From positions 1 to 64,000 of the forward strand of contig JANXUK010000134.1 of assembly GCA_025356275.1 (NCBI GenBank): a stretch of DNA of 64,000 nucleotides, in the 5' to 3' direction. Position numbers and translations under genes: made by a program. The notes under the pieces were generated by a model. That model did not search any database, had not been told where the DNA came from, and was given only the letters and a program-made list of their open reading frames with translations. The stretch's first letter is position 1. Every line of letters starts with the position of its first letter. This DNA is from Sphingomonadales bacterium (GTDB taxonomy: Bacteria; Pseudomonadota; Alphaproteobacteria; Sphingomonadales; Sphingomonadaceae). Of this stretch, positions 1 through 10,895 are shown in pieces.

Positions 1-866
1 TGAGATACGCGTTTATTGCTGAGCATCGTGATCGTTTCGGTGTGCGTGCGATGTGCCGGTGCCTGGCTGTGCAACCCAGCGGCTATTATGCTTGGCAGAA
101 GAGCCCACAGAGCCTGCGTGCACGCGAAGATGTCCGGCAGACCAAGCTGATCCGGCAAGCCTGGAATGACAGCAGCCCAGAAAAAGCTTTGGGTCTATGG
201 CTACCGCAAGCTGCATGATGACCTGCTGGATCAGGGCGAGACAGGCTGTCCGAACCGCGTGGCGCGGCTGACGAGAATGGCCGGTATCAAAGCGCAAATT
301 GGCTATAAGCGTCGCCCAGGGAGCTATGGCGGCAAGCCATCGGTGGCCGTCGACAACACGCGGGCTCGGCAGTTCGATGATGCCGTGCCGGACAGGGCCT
401 GGGTGACGGACATTACCTACATTCGCACGATGGAGGGCTTTGCATACCTCGCTGTCGTGCTCGACCTCTACTCACGCCGGGTGGTGGGCTGGTCGATGCA
501 GAGCCGGTATGGCGGCGCAAACCGAAGCATCGGGTCCTGATCTACTCTGACCAAGGCTCGCAGTTCACCAGCATGGACTGGGCTGCGTTTGTTTGCGCCC
601 GCAATCTTGAGCACTCGATGAGCCGACGCGGCAACTGCCATGACAATGCCGTGGCCGAGAGCTTCTTCAACCTGCTCAAGCGCGAAGGCATCCGGCGCCG
701 CACCTACAAAACACGCGAGAAGGCACGGCAGGACGTGTTCGACTACATCGAGATGTTCTACAACCCGGTTCGCAAGCACGTCAGAAATGGGATGCTGTCA
801 CCCATCGAGTTCGAACGACAGCAGATTTTGAAAGCGGAAGGCGTCTAGAAAACTAGGGCCCATTCA
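1..866 (+). mobile_element. Right-hand remnant of an IS3-family insertion sequence
   Basis: The window opens inside an IS3-family element; only the orfB (DDE transposase) side and the right terminus are present. The right end is placed at about 842-866. Read outward-in it begins TGAATGGGCCCTAG, resembling the TGAACCGCCCCGGG type terminus of IS3/IS407-group elements (from memory of the family). The left end and orfA lie outside the window. The transposase reading frame is broken, so the copy should not be autonomous. Confidence 0.75.
3..848 (+). pseudogene. IS3-family transposase OrfB, disrupted
   Basis: DDE transposase of the IS3 family, read in pieces. Frame 3 from the window edge gives the usual OrfB N-terminus (RYAFIAEHRDRFGVRAMC). 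Around 175-200 homology moves to frame 1 ([11 protein letters not shown]) near an A-rich GAAAAAG run. Frame 1 ends at 540 after VVGWSMQSR. Homology resumes in frame 3 ([16 protein letters not shown]) and ends at 848. At the second break family-typical residues between VGWSMQSR and RRKPKHR are missing, implying a small internal deletion. All three catalytic acids remain (WVTDITY, YSDQGSQF, NAVAESFF), but no continuous protein can be made. Degenerate copy; confident of family, less so of the exact lesions. Confidence 0.8.
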
Positions 867-880
867 GATAGAGTTCCGGC

Positions 881-914
881 AGCGACGGCCGCGTGGTATA
901 GGAAGGCCGTCGCT
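881..914 (-). terminator. Hairpin 3' of the hemerythrin gene
   Basis: AGCGACGGCC (881-890) and GGCCGTCGCT (905-914) form a perfect 10-bp stem with a 14-nt loop. It lies 20 bases past the stop of the leftward hemerythrin gene and just outside the IS end. No T-run follows on the minus strand, so it is a terminator-like stem rather than a canonical intrinsic terminator. Confidence 0.45.
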
Positions 915-934
915 GCCCAACAATCGGTGCGGGA

Positions 935-1480
935 TTAAACCTTTACTTCCGACCCGACGTAACGGTCGTATTCTTGGGCATAGCGCTGCGCCATCCTGCT
1001 TTGTTCCGCCGCACTGGTCTTTTCCTTGAGGTCGAGAAACCAGTTGCCCTCCTCGGCATACATGTGGTGCGCGACGGCCCCCTCGATGTGTTCCAGCTTA
1101 TCGAGGAAATCCTGGCTCATCGGCGGCAGCTGCTCCAACATCGCCATCTGTACCTTGACCATCGCCTGCTCGTCATATCCCATGCCGGCGTGCATCTTCT
1201 CACCATTTTGGGCAAGAACAGGGTAAATGGTGGCTTCCTCGGCAATCGCATGGCCCGTCAGCAAGATACCAAGCTGCTTCAGTGCTGCGGTGCGGGCACT
1301 GGCGTCCGAGGCTGCCTTGACGTCGGTGAACGCACGTTCGAGGTCCATGTGGTGCTGCAGGATTTGATCGAGCCAGTCTCCCGGCATGGCGGCTTCCTTT
1401 GCCTTCGCCCGTGCTTCCAGCCGCGCTTCGGCGCTTTCCGGCGGGGTGATGGATGCAATGAAGCGGTCGATGATGGACAT
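935..1480 (-). CDS. Hemerythrin-like (HHE domain) protein
   Basis: A 181-residue all-helical HHE cation-binding protein. Candidate di-iron ligands are visible in QHHMDLE, GHAIAEEATIYP, and VAHHMYAEEGNW, the spaced His/Glu pattern of hemerythrin domains. An N-terminal extension rich in Ala/Glu/Lys precedes the domain. The start at 1480 is backed by AGGAG eight bases upstream. No signal peptide, so cytoplasmic. Proteins of this family bind O2 or sense iron/redox state; which applies here cannot be told. It sits in a stress neighbourhood with a catalase, a Crp/Fnr regulator and a second hemerythrin at 6.2-6.7 kb, suggesting a role in oxidative or nitrosative stress. Confidence 0.85.
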   Translation of the reverse strand: MSIIDRFIASITPPESAEARLEARAKAKEAAMPGDWLDQILQHHMDLERAFTDVKAASDASARTAALKQLGILLTGHAIAEEATIYPVLAQNGEKMHAGMGYDEQAMVKVQMAMLEQLPPMSQDFLDKLEHIEGAVAHHMYAEEGNWFLDLKEKTSAAEQSRMAQRYAQEYDRYVGSEVKV

Positions 1481-1652
1481 GTTACAATCTCCTGATCGGT
1501 GGACAACCAGCAGTTTGGTGGCCTCCCGACTAACGGACCCATGCCCAAAGCCGTTCCGGATTTTCAGGGAAAACCAACAGGGATTAATACGATTTCTGCG
1601 TCAGGACCGGACTCGTTGCGCGAATTACCGTTTGCGACGATCGCATTTCGGG

Positions 1653-2402
1653 TCAACTACACAGGCTGGGTTGGAGGATCGGGTCTGCAGAAGCAGTGTC
1701 GATATACAGGTAGGCAGGGTCGAATTGTCCCCGTGCAGCCAAGCGTGCCGGATCGAAGATTTCAACGCGAGAGGACCGGAAAACGCAGAGCTTTTCTTCG
1801 CGCAGCTGACGCATCACCCGGTTAACATGGACATTGGTCAGGCCGCAGATTTCAGCAAGGTCATTCTGCGTAATGCCAAAGGCGAACCGGAACCCGTCGC
1901 TGAGCCCAGCAGAGACAAGGCGCACATTAGCTTCGCTCAGGAAATGCGCAACGCGTCCGACCGCGTCGAGCCGCCCAAGACGAAAAATCCACGCGCGATG
2001 AATGGCCGCGTCAACCAGCGTGGCGAACCACAATTTACGCGCCATTCCCGGAAGTTCGCGCATGATCGCATCGAGTTCGGAATGAGGGACGGTCGCAACC
2101 GTCGCTGTCGTCATCGTCTCGATGTTATGATCGAGTACTTTAAGCGGGAAGGCATGAAGGTCCACGAAATCGCCAGGAACATGGACCGCGACCAGCTGCC
2201 GCACACCGTTGCGATCATCGCAGTAGCGCGAAATGAAGCCTTCGACGAGCAAGGTGCTCTTACAAGTTTGGCTGCCCGCGCGACCGATGCTGGTACGCGC
2301 CGAAAGGGTTTCCACGTTACCTATAGCGGCCTCAAGGCGGCGCCTTTCGCTTCCCTCAAGCCGGGCGCCACATTTATCGCGTAAGAGGCGCTTGGTAAAC
2401 AT
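1653..2402 (-). CDS. Crp/Fnr-family transcriptional regulator
   Basis: A 249-residue regulator with an N-terminal cyclic-nucleotide-binding-like beta-roll (VAVHVPGDFVDLHAF) and a C-terminal winged helix-turn-helix (TQNDLAEICGLTNVHVNRVM). The frame is open much further upstream, but a GGAGG ten bases before the ATG at 2402 fixes this start. I see no Fnr-type N-terminal cysteine cluster, so direct Fe-S oxygen sensing is unlikely. It is divergent from katE with about 380 bases between them, so it may control the catalase or itself. Family is secure; effector and targets are unknown. Confidence 0.85.
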   Translation of the reverse strand: MFTKRLLRDKCGARLEGSERRRLEAAIGNVETLSARTSIGRAGSQTCKSTLLVEGFISRYCDDRNGVRQLVAVHVPGDFVDLHAFPLKVLDHNIETMTTATVATVPHSELDAIMRELPGMARKLWFATLVDAAIHRAWIFRLGRLDAVGRVAHFLSEANVRLVSAGLSDGFRFAFGITQNDLAEICGLTNVHVNRVMRQLREEKLCVFRSSRVEIFDPARLAARGQFDPAYLYIDTASADPILQPSLCS

Positions 2403-2783
2403 CTGCAGGTAATCCTCCCTCGGATCAATCGCTGCAGCGGGGAAGCCGATGCAGACCGACAGTGATGGAGGTTCAGACGAGCCGTGTCCGGCTCTCCCTC
2501 GATATCTACTGACCCAGGTTAATCCCGCTCCCGTCTCCAAACCCTGCAATTGCCGAACGGTTCCCCGGTGAACATGCACGAGCCACGGAAAAGCAGCTGA
2601 GGCCGAAAGCGCCATTCGTGACGCTATCGTTATGACACAGGTTAATTTTTTCTGCCGTCGGGCAACTTCGCAACGGTGAGGCGTTTCTTGGACATCCGCG
2701 CGATGGCGGCGCTGACCGCTGCCTGATCGCGCTCGGTAACACGGCAGATTCTCATACCACACCCCTTGCCGCAAGGAGCTCTC
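2403..2783. other. Divergent intergenic region between the regulator and katE
   Basis: This 381-base spacer should hold the promoters of both flanking genes. I found no clear TTGAT-N4-ATCAA Fnr/FixK box. A minus-strand reading frame ending at 2642 could encode a 37-residue basic peptide ([10 protein letters not shown]...) but it has no recognisable homology and may be a remnant. AAGGAG lies just before the katE start. Confidence 0.4.
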
Positions 2784-5012
<2,229 letters not shown>

Positions 5013-5017
5013 CTGCC

Positions 5018-5188
5018 CTAGTGGTTCGTTTCCGACATTTGCATCGCTTTCGGCAAGGGCAGATGCAAATGTCGCAAAAACATAAGAACCACTAGATATT
5101 ATATTGTTTCTAGTGAATTTTATGATTTTTCCATTCGAAAGCACCCTTTGCCGCAAGCGGGACTTGAATGTCAAAATCAATCCACTAG
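5018..5188. repeat. Double-hairpin CTAG-bounded repeat, copy A
   Basis: Two imperfect palindromes, 5018-5095 and 5110-5188, each begin and end with CTAG and are separated by the spacer ATATTATATTGTTT. The same composite occurs inverted at 28431-28609 with the identical spacer, and as a diverged copy at 47559-47727. The terminal CTAG supplies the stop codon of the leftward flavoprotein gene at 5185. Structure resembles paired REP/BIME elements; it may also end transcription between the convergent genes. Confidence 0.85.
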
Positions 5189-6111
5189 CGGCGAAGGGGG
5201 CTTGCTGCGGCCAGATCATTCCGGATCGTGGTCGCAGCGACGCCCCCCTCGCCAATGGCGTGGCCGATCTGGTCAAGCCCGAGGACCACGTCCCCCGCAG
5301 CATACAGGCCTGGTACGCTGGTCCGCTGGTGAGCATCGACCATGAGGCAGCCCTCTTCGGAACGGTGCGCGCCGAGCTGCCCCGCAAGTTCCGAGCGAAC
5401 ATCCAAGCCAAGTGCTGGATATAGCGTGTCGAACGACTGCCGGACACCAGCGATGTCGAGCATGATAACGTCGGCACCCGGTTCAATAGCGCGGCATATG
5501 CCAGCGATCCTGATTCCCGCAGTTTCAAGCCTCGCACGTTGAGCGGCGCTCAGATCGTGGCCATCCGCTGGCGCTGCCAAAGTCACTTCGGCGGTGAAGC
5601 TGCGCAGAAATTCCGCTTCTGCACATCCGCGTGCGCCAGTGCCAAGTACCGCAACACGTTTGTCAGTCACTTCAAACCCGTCGCAAACGGGGCAGTATCG
5701 CAGCAAGCCAGCCGCAATTGCCAAATCGTGCAGGTGGTCATCGAGCATTGGAGGGCGCCGGTTGACTACGCCCGTCGCCAACAGGATTGTTCGCGCGGCG
5801 ATAATTTGGTCACCTACCCGAGCGAGGTAATAAGGGCCATCTTGCTGGAGGGCGGAGACATCACCCTGCAAAAGGCGCGCACCGTAGCGGATGGCCTGCT
5901 CGCGCATGCGTTCGAGCAACTCCGGCCCTGCGATGCCCCTCGGGAATCCGGCCTGGTTGCGGCTGCGTGGGATAAGGGCAGCGCGGCTCTTTCCGCCATC
6001 AACAACTGTGACGTTCAGATGGAAGCGCCCCAGGTAAAGCGCGGCTGTCAGCCCGGCAGGACCGCCGCCGACGATCAGGCAATCGCAATCGTAAGTCTCA
6101 AATTGCTTCAC
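5185..6111 (-). CDS. Thioredoxin-reductase-like FAD/NAD(P) oxidoreductase
   Basis: A 308-residue flavoprotein of the TrxB fold. The N-terminal FAD-binding Rossmann motif is GGGPAGLTAALY; a CxxC pair (Cys140/Cys143 in YCPVCDGFE) lies where TrxB has its redox disulfide; a second nucleotide motif follows (VAVLGTGARGCAEAE, altered from GxGxxA/G); and the C-terminal GLYAAGDVV FAD motif is intact. Bacterial TrxB usually has CATCDG, so CPVCDG marks a divergent branch and its partner may not be thioredoxin. The stop codon is provided by the adjoining CTAG repeat. It is next to hemerythrin and catalase genes, consistent with redox stress. Family secure, substrate unknown. Confidence 0.85.
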   Translation of the reverse strand: MKQFETYDCDCLIVGGGPAGLTAALYLGRFHLNVTVVDGGKSRAALIPRSRNQAGFPRGIAGPELLERMREQAIRYGARLLQGDVSALQQDGPYYLARVGDQIIAARTILLATGVVNRRPPMLDDHLHDLAIAAGLLRYCPVCDGFEVTDKRVAVLGTGARGCAEAEFLRSFTAEVTLAAPADGHDLSAAQRARLETAGIRIAGICRAIEPGADVIMLDIAGVRQSFDTLYPALGLDVRSELAGQLGAHRSEEGCLMVDAHQRTSVPGLYAAGDVVLGLDQIGHAIGEGGVAATTIRNDLAAASPLRR

Positions 6112-6177
6112 AGCCGCGCTCAGTCCGCATCGCGTTGGGGGCCAGACCCGGGATTGGGTAATCTGGCCCCGTCCGCA

Positions 6178-6702
6178 TCACATGCCAAATTGCGCCATCA
6201 GCTCGGCCTTGCGGGCGGCAAGCATGACGCCAAGTTCTTTTAGGTTGAGATCGCTGTCTCGGCTTTCCGGGAACATTTCGCTCTCTTCCTCTTCGACATG
6301 GTGGTCGATATACTCGCCCAGCACGGTGACTTTGGCATCGAACAGCCGGTCGCCCGCTTTCATCGCCTGCAATTCGGCAATCAGCTGCTTGGCGCTGGCG
6401 TGCTCGACCTCTGCCTCGTCAAGCAGATCATCGTCATCAATCGTCTCGCGCGCCGCCGGGTAAAAGATTTCCTCCTCAATCTGCGCATGAACAATCAGCG
6501 CGAGGCAGATTTTATCTGCCAAAGCCTGCTTGTCGGCGTCATTTTCCAGGCCCTCATACTGCTTGAAATACCCCTTCACTTCCTTGTGGTCGGCTTTCAG
6601 GAGCTTTATCGCGTCGGCCGGCTTGGCAGCCGCGCGGGCGGTTTTCCGTGCAGTTTTGGATTTTGGCTTGGCGGGCGTGGTGGTCGATGGCTTGGCGGTC
6701 AT
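6178..6702 (-). CDS. Hemerythrin-like (HHE domain) protein with basic N-terminal tail
   Basis: A 174-residue protein with an Ala/Lys/Pro-rich tail of about 35 residues (TPAKPKSKTARKTARAA), then one HHE domain. Candidate ligands are DHKEVKGYF, HAQIEEEIFYP, EHASAKQL and HHVEEEESEMFP. The basic, histone-H1-like tail suggests nucleic-acid association, which is inference. The start at 6702 has GGAGC about nine bases upstream; an alternative start at 6750 adds 16 residues. It lies 66 bases upstream of the TrxB-like gene on the same strand and may be co-transcribed with it. Distinct from the hemerythrin at 0.9-1.5 kb. Confidence 0.83.
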   Translation of the reverse strand: MTAKPSTTTPAKPKSKTARKTARAAAKPADAIKLLKADHKEVKGYFKQYEGLENDADKQALADKICLALIVHAQIEEEIFYPAARETIDDDDLLDEAEVEHASAKQLIAELQAMKAGDRLFDAKVTVLGEYIDHHVEEEESEMFPESRDSDLNLKELGVMLAARKAELMAQFGM

Positions 6703-6919
6703 AATCAGCGGCTCCAGAACAAGCGTCATTTGACGCACATACTCCCACAACGCCCGCCCTCATCTGTCGATCCCGCAACTTGGTGAATTAACGTTGGTCA
6801 GTGCCAATTTCGGTACAGCGAGGTGGGGCGCCGCTTTCTCTGAACGTAAAGCGTCAGGGGGAGGAAGCGCCAGGACATCGACCGTTGACTGGTCAAAAAC
6901 ACGCGCTACTCGGCATTGT

Positions 6920-7741
6920 ATGGCAGACGGAAAACGCGCGACCGCAGGTTGTGATCGGGATCGGCCCAGCGTTTTCATCGGAACCGCAGGATGGTCGATA
7001 CCGAAAGGGCTGGCGGGCAGTTTCCCATTCTGCGGCACGCATCTCCAGCGTTATGCCGAGACTATGTGGGCGACTGAGATCAATTCTTCCTTTTATAAGC
7101 CACACAGACGCTCGACATATGAGCGGTGGGCAGCAAGTACGCCCACGGGTTTTCGGTTCTCCGTAAAGTTGCCGAAAGAAATCTCCCACGCCCGCAAGCT
7201 CATCGGCGCCGAAGCTCTGCTGGATGCGTTCGTGGCGCAGGTCACAGGTCTGGAAAGCAAGCTTGGCGTCGTTCTTGTGCAACTCCCACCGAGCCTCCCT
7301 TTCAGCGAGCGCGTGGCCTCGGAGTTTATCGCGATGCTGCGCGAACGCCTGGAACCGGATGTCAGGATCGCATTGGAGCCGCGACACCCGTCCTGGTTTG
7401 TAGAAGAAGGGGCGACCTGCCTCGCCGAACATCATGTGGCTCGCGTTTCAGCCGATCCGATACTTGCCCCCGGCGGCGGCGACCCGAGCGGCTGGACTGG
7501 CTTCGTGTACCGCCGTTTGCACGGCTCGCCGCGCGTTTACCACTCGGCTTACGATGAACACACACTCACCGCGCTGGCAGGCGCGGTCGCTCGTGATGTC
7601 GAAGCCGGCAGGCCAACGTGGTTGTTCTTCGATAACACAGCCTCCGGCGCCGCACTGGGCGATGCCATGCGGCTTCGATCGTTGCTGAGCGCCATGCAGA
7701 CACACGGATCACAATTCGGATACGCCGGAAGAGAAAGCTGA
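6920..7741 (+). CDS. DUF72 family TIM-barrel protein
   Basis: About 273 residues. Diagnostic DUF72 pieces are FIGTAGWSIPKG near the N-terminus, EINSSFYKPHR, FSVKLPKEISHARKL, a conserved EPRHPSW, and YRRLHGSPRVY near the end. The family adopts a TIM-barrel-like fold; biochemical function is not established. The frame is open to 6794, but the residues before MADGKRA look non-coding, so I take the ATG at 6920. No strong ribosome-binding site precedes either candidate, so the start is uncertain. Confidence 0.8.
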   Translation: MADGKRATAGCDRDRPSVFIGTAGWSIPKGLAGSFPFCGTHLQRYAETMWATEINSSFYKPHRRSTYERWAASTPTGFRFSVKLPKEISHARKLIGAEALLDAFVAQVTGLESKLGVVLVQLPPSLPFSERVASEFIAMLRERLEPDVRIALEPRHPSWFVEEGATCLAEHHVARVSADPILAPGGGDPSGWTGFVYRRLHGSPRVYHSAYDEHTLTALAGAVARDVEAGRPTWLFFDNTASGAALGDAMRLRSLLSAMQTHGSQFGYAGRES

Positions 7742-7786
7742 CGTTGCAATGGGATCAAGAAGATATCGCAACGGATTCCCGCGATG

Positions 7787-10012
7787 CTAAACCCAGCCCA
7801 GGATCAGCCTGCCGCTCGCAGGCACATGAAATTCGATCCGGTCCCTGCCGCGTTTGCGCGGTCGCACTACGTCGCCACCTACGGTTGTCACCGTGACGGT
7901 TGGTAATTTGGCGCGTCCCTTACGGATGACCGAGAGCATCGCGGTGCAGGTTTCGCCGCCGTCGAGCCTGATGCTTATCGCTCGCGCGCCCGTGCGTTCT
8001 TGCGCCATGATGAAGTGGTCACAGAACAACTGGAATGGCGCGTCCTCGACCTTGTGGAAAGCTCGGGAAGCGTAGACCATCGCCGCCCCGGCGCCGTAGA
8101 TTTCCTGACCGACCTGCCCTGCCGGTTGGCCGTCGACATAGAGATCCTCGAGCGGAAAGGAGAGCCCGCGGTCGATGTGACCGTTGCGGATCTCGGTAGC
8201 CAGCGCCTCCGCTGGAAGCGCATCGGGATAATAGAACCAGGCACGGTCGAGCGCGTATTTGCAATATTCACTGATCAGCATGCGCGCCGCTGGCTCAAGA
8301 TCCGGCCCACTGTCGCGCAGATAGCATTCGAACGCCGCAAAGCTGTCGAAGCATTCGTAGATCGCCATATAGGGCGCATCCTGAAGGCAGGTAACACCCA
8401 GAAAATTGCGATATTGGGCAGCGTGCCCGATCTCGGATTCCCAGATCGCGCAATTGTGGAAGAAACTGGCGAGATAGACATAGCTCTGCAGCCGGTAGCG
8501 CTCGATATTGGTGATGCGCCATAGTCGCAGGCAAGCCGCCGCCCCCCATGCGGTCAGATTCGCCTGATAGTTGAGGTTGAAGCGCATGCCCTCGGCCGCA
8601 TCGATCGCGGCCTGCGCCTCATGCAGAAACCGCTCTTCACGGGTCAGTTCATAGGCTTGCAGCATGACCCAGGCATACATCCCGCCGACATCGGTCTGGC
8701 CCCGGTCATCGGCGCCGGCGACCTCGGTGATGACCGAGAAATCTGTCACATTGTACTGGATCGGCCATTTATAGTCGAAATGATGCGCTGCCTTGATGCC
8801 GAAATCGACCGATCTTTCAAACAGGTCGCGCGCTCTGGCGTTGCCCGCGATTGCCAGACGCCCGAGGTTCATCAGCGGATGGTATAGATACCAGCTGTCA
8901 ACCGCGTCGGCGTCCTTGTCCTCCCCGACATTGGGCAGGTAGCGCCGGATCGACTTGAGCTTCTTGTCATAGAATTTCTCGAGCCCCGCCTCGAACTCGC
9001 CCTGCAACGCAATCGGCGTGTCGCTCCACCGTGCAAAGTCATGCATCGGTGCGATCAGCGCCAATTGTACCATGCTGTCTGGATATTCGGCGGCTGTATA
9101 GGGGTGGGCGTAACGGCGGCCATAGTGACGGATCGTCGCCTTGGGTGAGAAATCGAGGTCGGCAAGGGTGCGTTCGGCGCGGCCGACCCAGTCACGATAT
9201 TCGACCGGGGGAAGATCGAGCGCGGTGTAGGCCGCTCCCAGCATCTGTATGAAACGGCGCGCGGATTCGCGCTCGCCGGGCGGCGCCTCGTCACGCAACA
9301 CCAAAATCGCATCCGAGATCGTGACCGGCTTTCCAGCCGGCAGCGGATTGACCGGCGGCGTTCCGCTCTGCTGCGGTGAAGGCGGAAGATAGCCAAGCTC
9401 AGGCCATTTGCCGCCGACCGCCCCGTCAGGCTTGGTTCCGGTGGCGCGGTAGTAACCATTCAATGCGGTCAGGTTCTGGAAATACAATACGCTGCCAAAT
9501 TCTGGCTGGTCGATATGGAAATACAGCAAGCCGCTGTTGACGCCGCGCTGTCCCGCTTCGACGATGCCGACGGCGCCCGTGGGATCGTCGTTGGCGTCGA
9601 GCGGATAGAGATCGCGCGGCAGAAACGGAACCAGCAAGGGCGCCGCCGGCGTCAGTTCGACAGTCACCCGCAGGCGGTGCAAATCAAGGCCATCAGTATT
9701 CAGGATGACAATGTGCCGGCCGATTGCACTGTCGACGGACAGCCGCAGCGTTTCTCCGGGTTTGGGGCGAAGGCGTTTTACAGCATCGATACCGCCGGGC
9801 GCAAAGGCCAGGCGCAGCGCAAGCCCACCTTTTTGCGGTCGGCGAATGATCGCCCAAAGCGAGTCCTGCCCGTTCGCCACTTCACCCGTCAGGTCGCCCA
9901 GCGAAAACGATGCGTGGGTCACAAGTGTGCCCGAGGCAAGCTCGGCCCGCAGGGCGAGTACCATCGGGCTGACAGCGTCTGTGGTCTCTGCTTCGAGTAC
10001 TGACGTGGCCAT
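7787..10012 (-). CDS. Uncharacterised 741-residue protein, possible six-hairpin (alpha/alpha) toroid
   Basis: I do not recognise a named family. The first ~220 residues look beta-rich, with sandwich-like strands. A linker follows, then about 400 residues dense in aromatic and acidic helices (SWYLYHPLMNLGRLAIAGN, VGGMYAWVMLQAYEL, NLTAWGAAACLRLW), the texture of six-hairpin glycosidase or lyase-type toroids. The last ~90 residues return to beta strands. No signal peptide or membrane segment, so cytoplasmic as read. Start at 10012 has GGAGA eleven bases upstream. It stands alone, convergent with the DUF72 gene. A carbohydrate-active role is inference from texture only; no catalytic pair could be assigned. 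Confidence 0.7.
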   Translation of the reverse strand: MATSVLEAETTDAVSPMVLALRAELASGTLVTHASFSLGDLTGEVANGQDSLWAIIRRPQKGGLALRLAFAPGGIDAVKRLRPKPGETLRLSVDSAIGRHIVILNTDGLDLHRLRVTVELTPAAPLLVPFLPRDLYPLDANDDPTGAVGIVEAGQRGVNSGLLYFHIDQPEFGSVLYFQNLTALNGYYRATGTKPDGAVGGKWPELGYLPPSPQQSGTPPVNPLPAGKPVTISDAILVLRDEAPPGERESARRFIQMLGAAYTALDLPPVEYRDWVGRAERTLADLDFSPKATIRHYGRRYAHPYTAAEYPDSMVQLALIAPMHDFARWSDTPIALQGEFEAGLEKFYDKKLKSIRRYLPNVGEDKDADAVDSWYLYHPLMNLGRLAIAGNARARDLFERSVDFGIKAAHHFDYKWPIQYNVTDFSVITEVAGADDRGQTDVGGMYAWVMLQAYELTREERFLHEAQAAIDAAEGMRFNLNYQANLTAWGAAACLRLWRITNIERYRLQSYVYLASFFHNCAIWESEIGHAAQYRNFLGVTCLQDAPYMAIYECFDSFAAFECYLRDSGPDLEPAARMLISEYCKYALDRAWFYYPDALPAEALATEIRNGHIDRGLSFPLEDLYVDGQPAGQVGQEIYGAGAAMVYASRAFHKVEDAPFQLFCDHFIMAQERTGARAISIRLDGGETCTAMLSVIRKGRAKLPTVTVTTVGGDVVRPRKRGRDRIEFHVPASGRLILGWV

Positions 10013-10377
10013 TCGCAGTCTCCAATCTTTCTGTTGCGTTTGTCATCACCGCCTTGCCGATCATCCCGGACAAGGCGTTTTAGCAACTCGGGAAACGCAG
10101 TTGCGCACCAGCCGTTCCGGCGCACGTATCGATTTTATCGCGCGTCAGGGCGATTGCGGCGATGCCAGCCGCACTCGCTAAAACGGGCTCTGCTAACCGT
10201 AACGGACCACTCGGGAACTGCCGCAGGATACGGGCGTTGATGGCCCCGCCGGCATTTCGCTACGCCGATTCCTCGGCTGAGATAATTCGGCTTGTCATAA
10301 CGTATGACGGTGGTTTGCGCCGTTCGACGAACACCGCGTACCGTGCGGCGGCTAGCCAAGGGGCAAGAATCATCACG
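10013..10377. other. Intergenic region with no gene seen
   Basis: A 365-base divergent spacer between the 741-residue protein gene and the DUF1810 gene. Open frames crossing it lack recognisable protein features. It presumably carries both promoters; I could not pick convincing -35/-10 boxes. Confidence 0.4.
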
Positions 10378-10806
10378 ATGTCCGACCCATATGAACTTGA
10401 GCGTTTTGTTGTTGCACAGACGAACACGTATGAGGCAGCGCTCACCGAAATCCGGCGCGGCGCAAAACGAAGCCATTGGATCTGGTACGTATTCCCCCAG
10501 ATCGCCGGGCTCGGTACGAGCGCGATGTCCAAGCATTATGCAATCCGCTCATCAGCGGAAGCACGCGCTTACCTCGACCACCCGATGCTCGGACCTCGCC
10601 TCCGTGAATGCATTGATGCCCTTCAAGACCTCACTAACACCAACGCGGCCGCAGTGTTTGGAGATGTCGACGCCATGAAATTGCGGTCCTCGCTGACCCT
10701 GTTTATCGAGGCAGGTGCCGGCAGCCTGTTTCAGGCCGCGCTTGATCGCTGGTTCGATGGCCAGCAGGATAAGGCAACATTGGACAGGCTTTCAAAAGTG
10801 GGATGA
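10378..10806 (+). CDS. DUF1810 family protein
   Basis: A 142-residue cytoplasmic protein. The DUF1810 hallmarks are DPYELERFVVAQ at the start, EIRRGAKRSHWIWYVFPQ, YAIRSSAEARAYLDHP and LRSSLTLF. The frame is open well upstream, but family proteins begin close to the DPY...LERF motif, so the ATG at 10378 is preferred; the ribosome-binding site is weak. The family is small, widespread and functionally unassigned; some members sit near calcium or cation-responsive genes, but nothing here tests that. Confidence 0.85.
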   Translation: MSDPYELERFVVAQTNTYEAALTEIRRGAKRSHWIWYVFPQIAGLGTSAMSKHYAIRSSAEARAYLDHPMLGPRLRECIDALQDLTNTNAAAVFGDVDAMKLRSSLTLFIEAGAGSLFQAALDRWFDGQQDKATLDRLSKVG

Positions 10807-10895
10807 ATTTCGGCGGCCGCCCCCTCGCGAATACCAAGCGTAGTGACGGGCTGAAACGAAGCTAGCGTTAATGCCCCGCCAGCGCGCGGCGGCTG

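Noticed and set aside
1386-2384. 332-residue plus-strand frame opposite the Crp/Fnr gene
   Set aside because: No domain; the minus-strand regulator has a clear HTH and ribosome-binding site.
2642-2755. 37-residue minus-strand peptide ([10 protein letters not shown]...) between the regulator and katE
   Set aside because: No ribosome-binding site or homology recognised; kept only as a remark in the intergenic entry.
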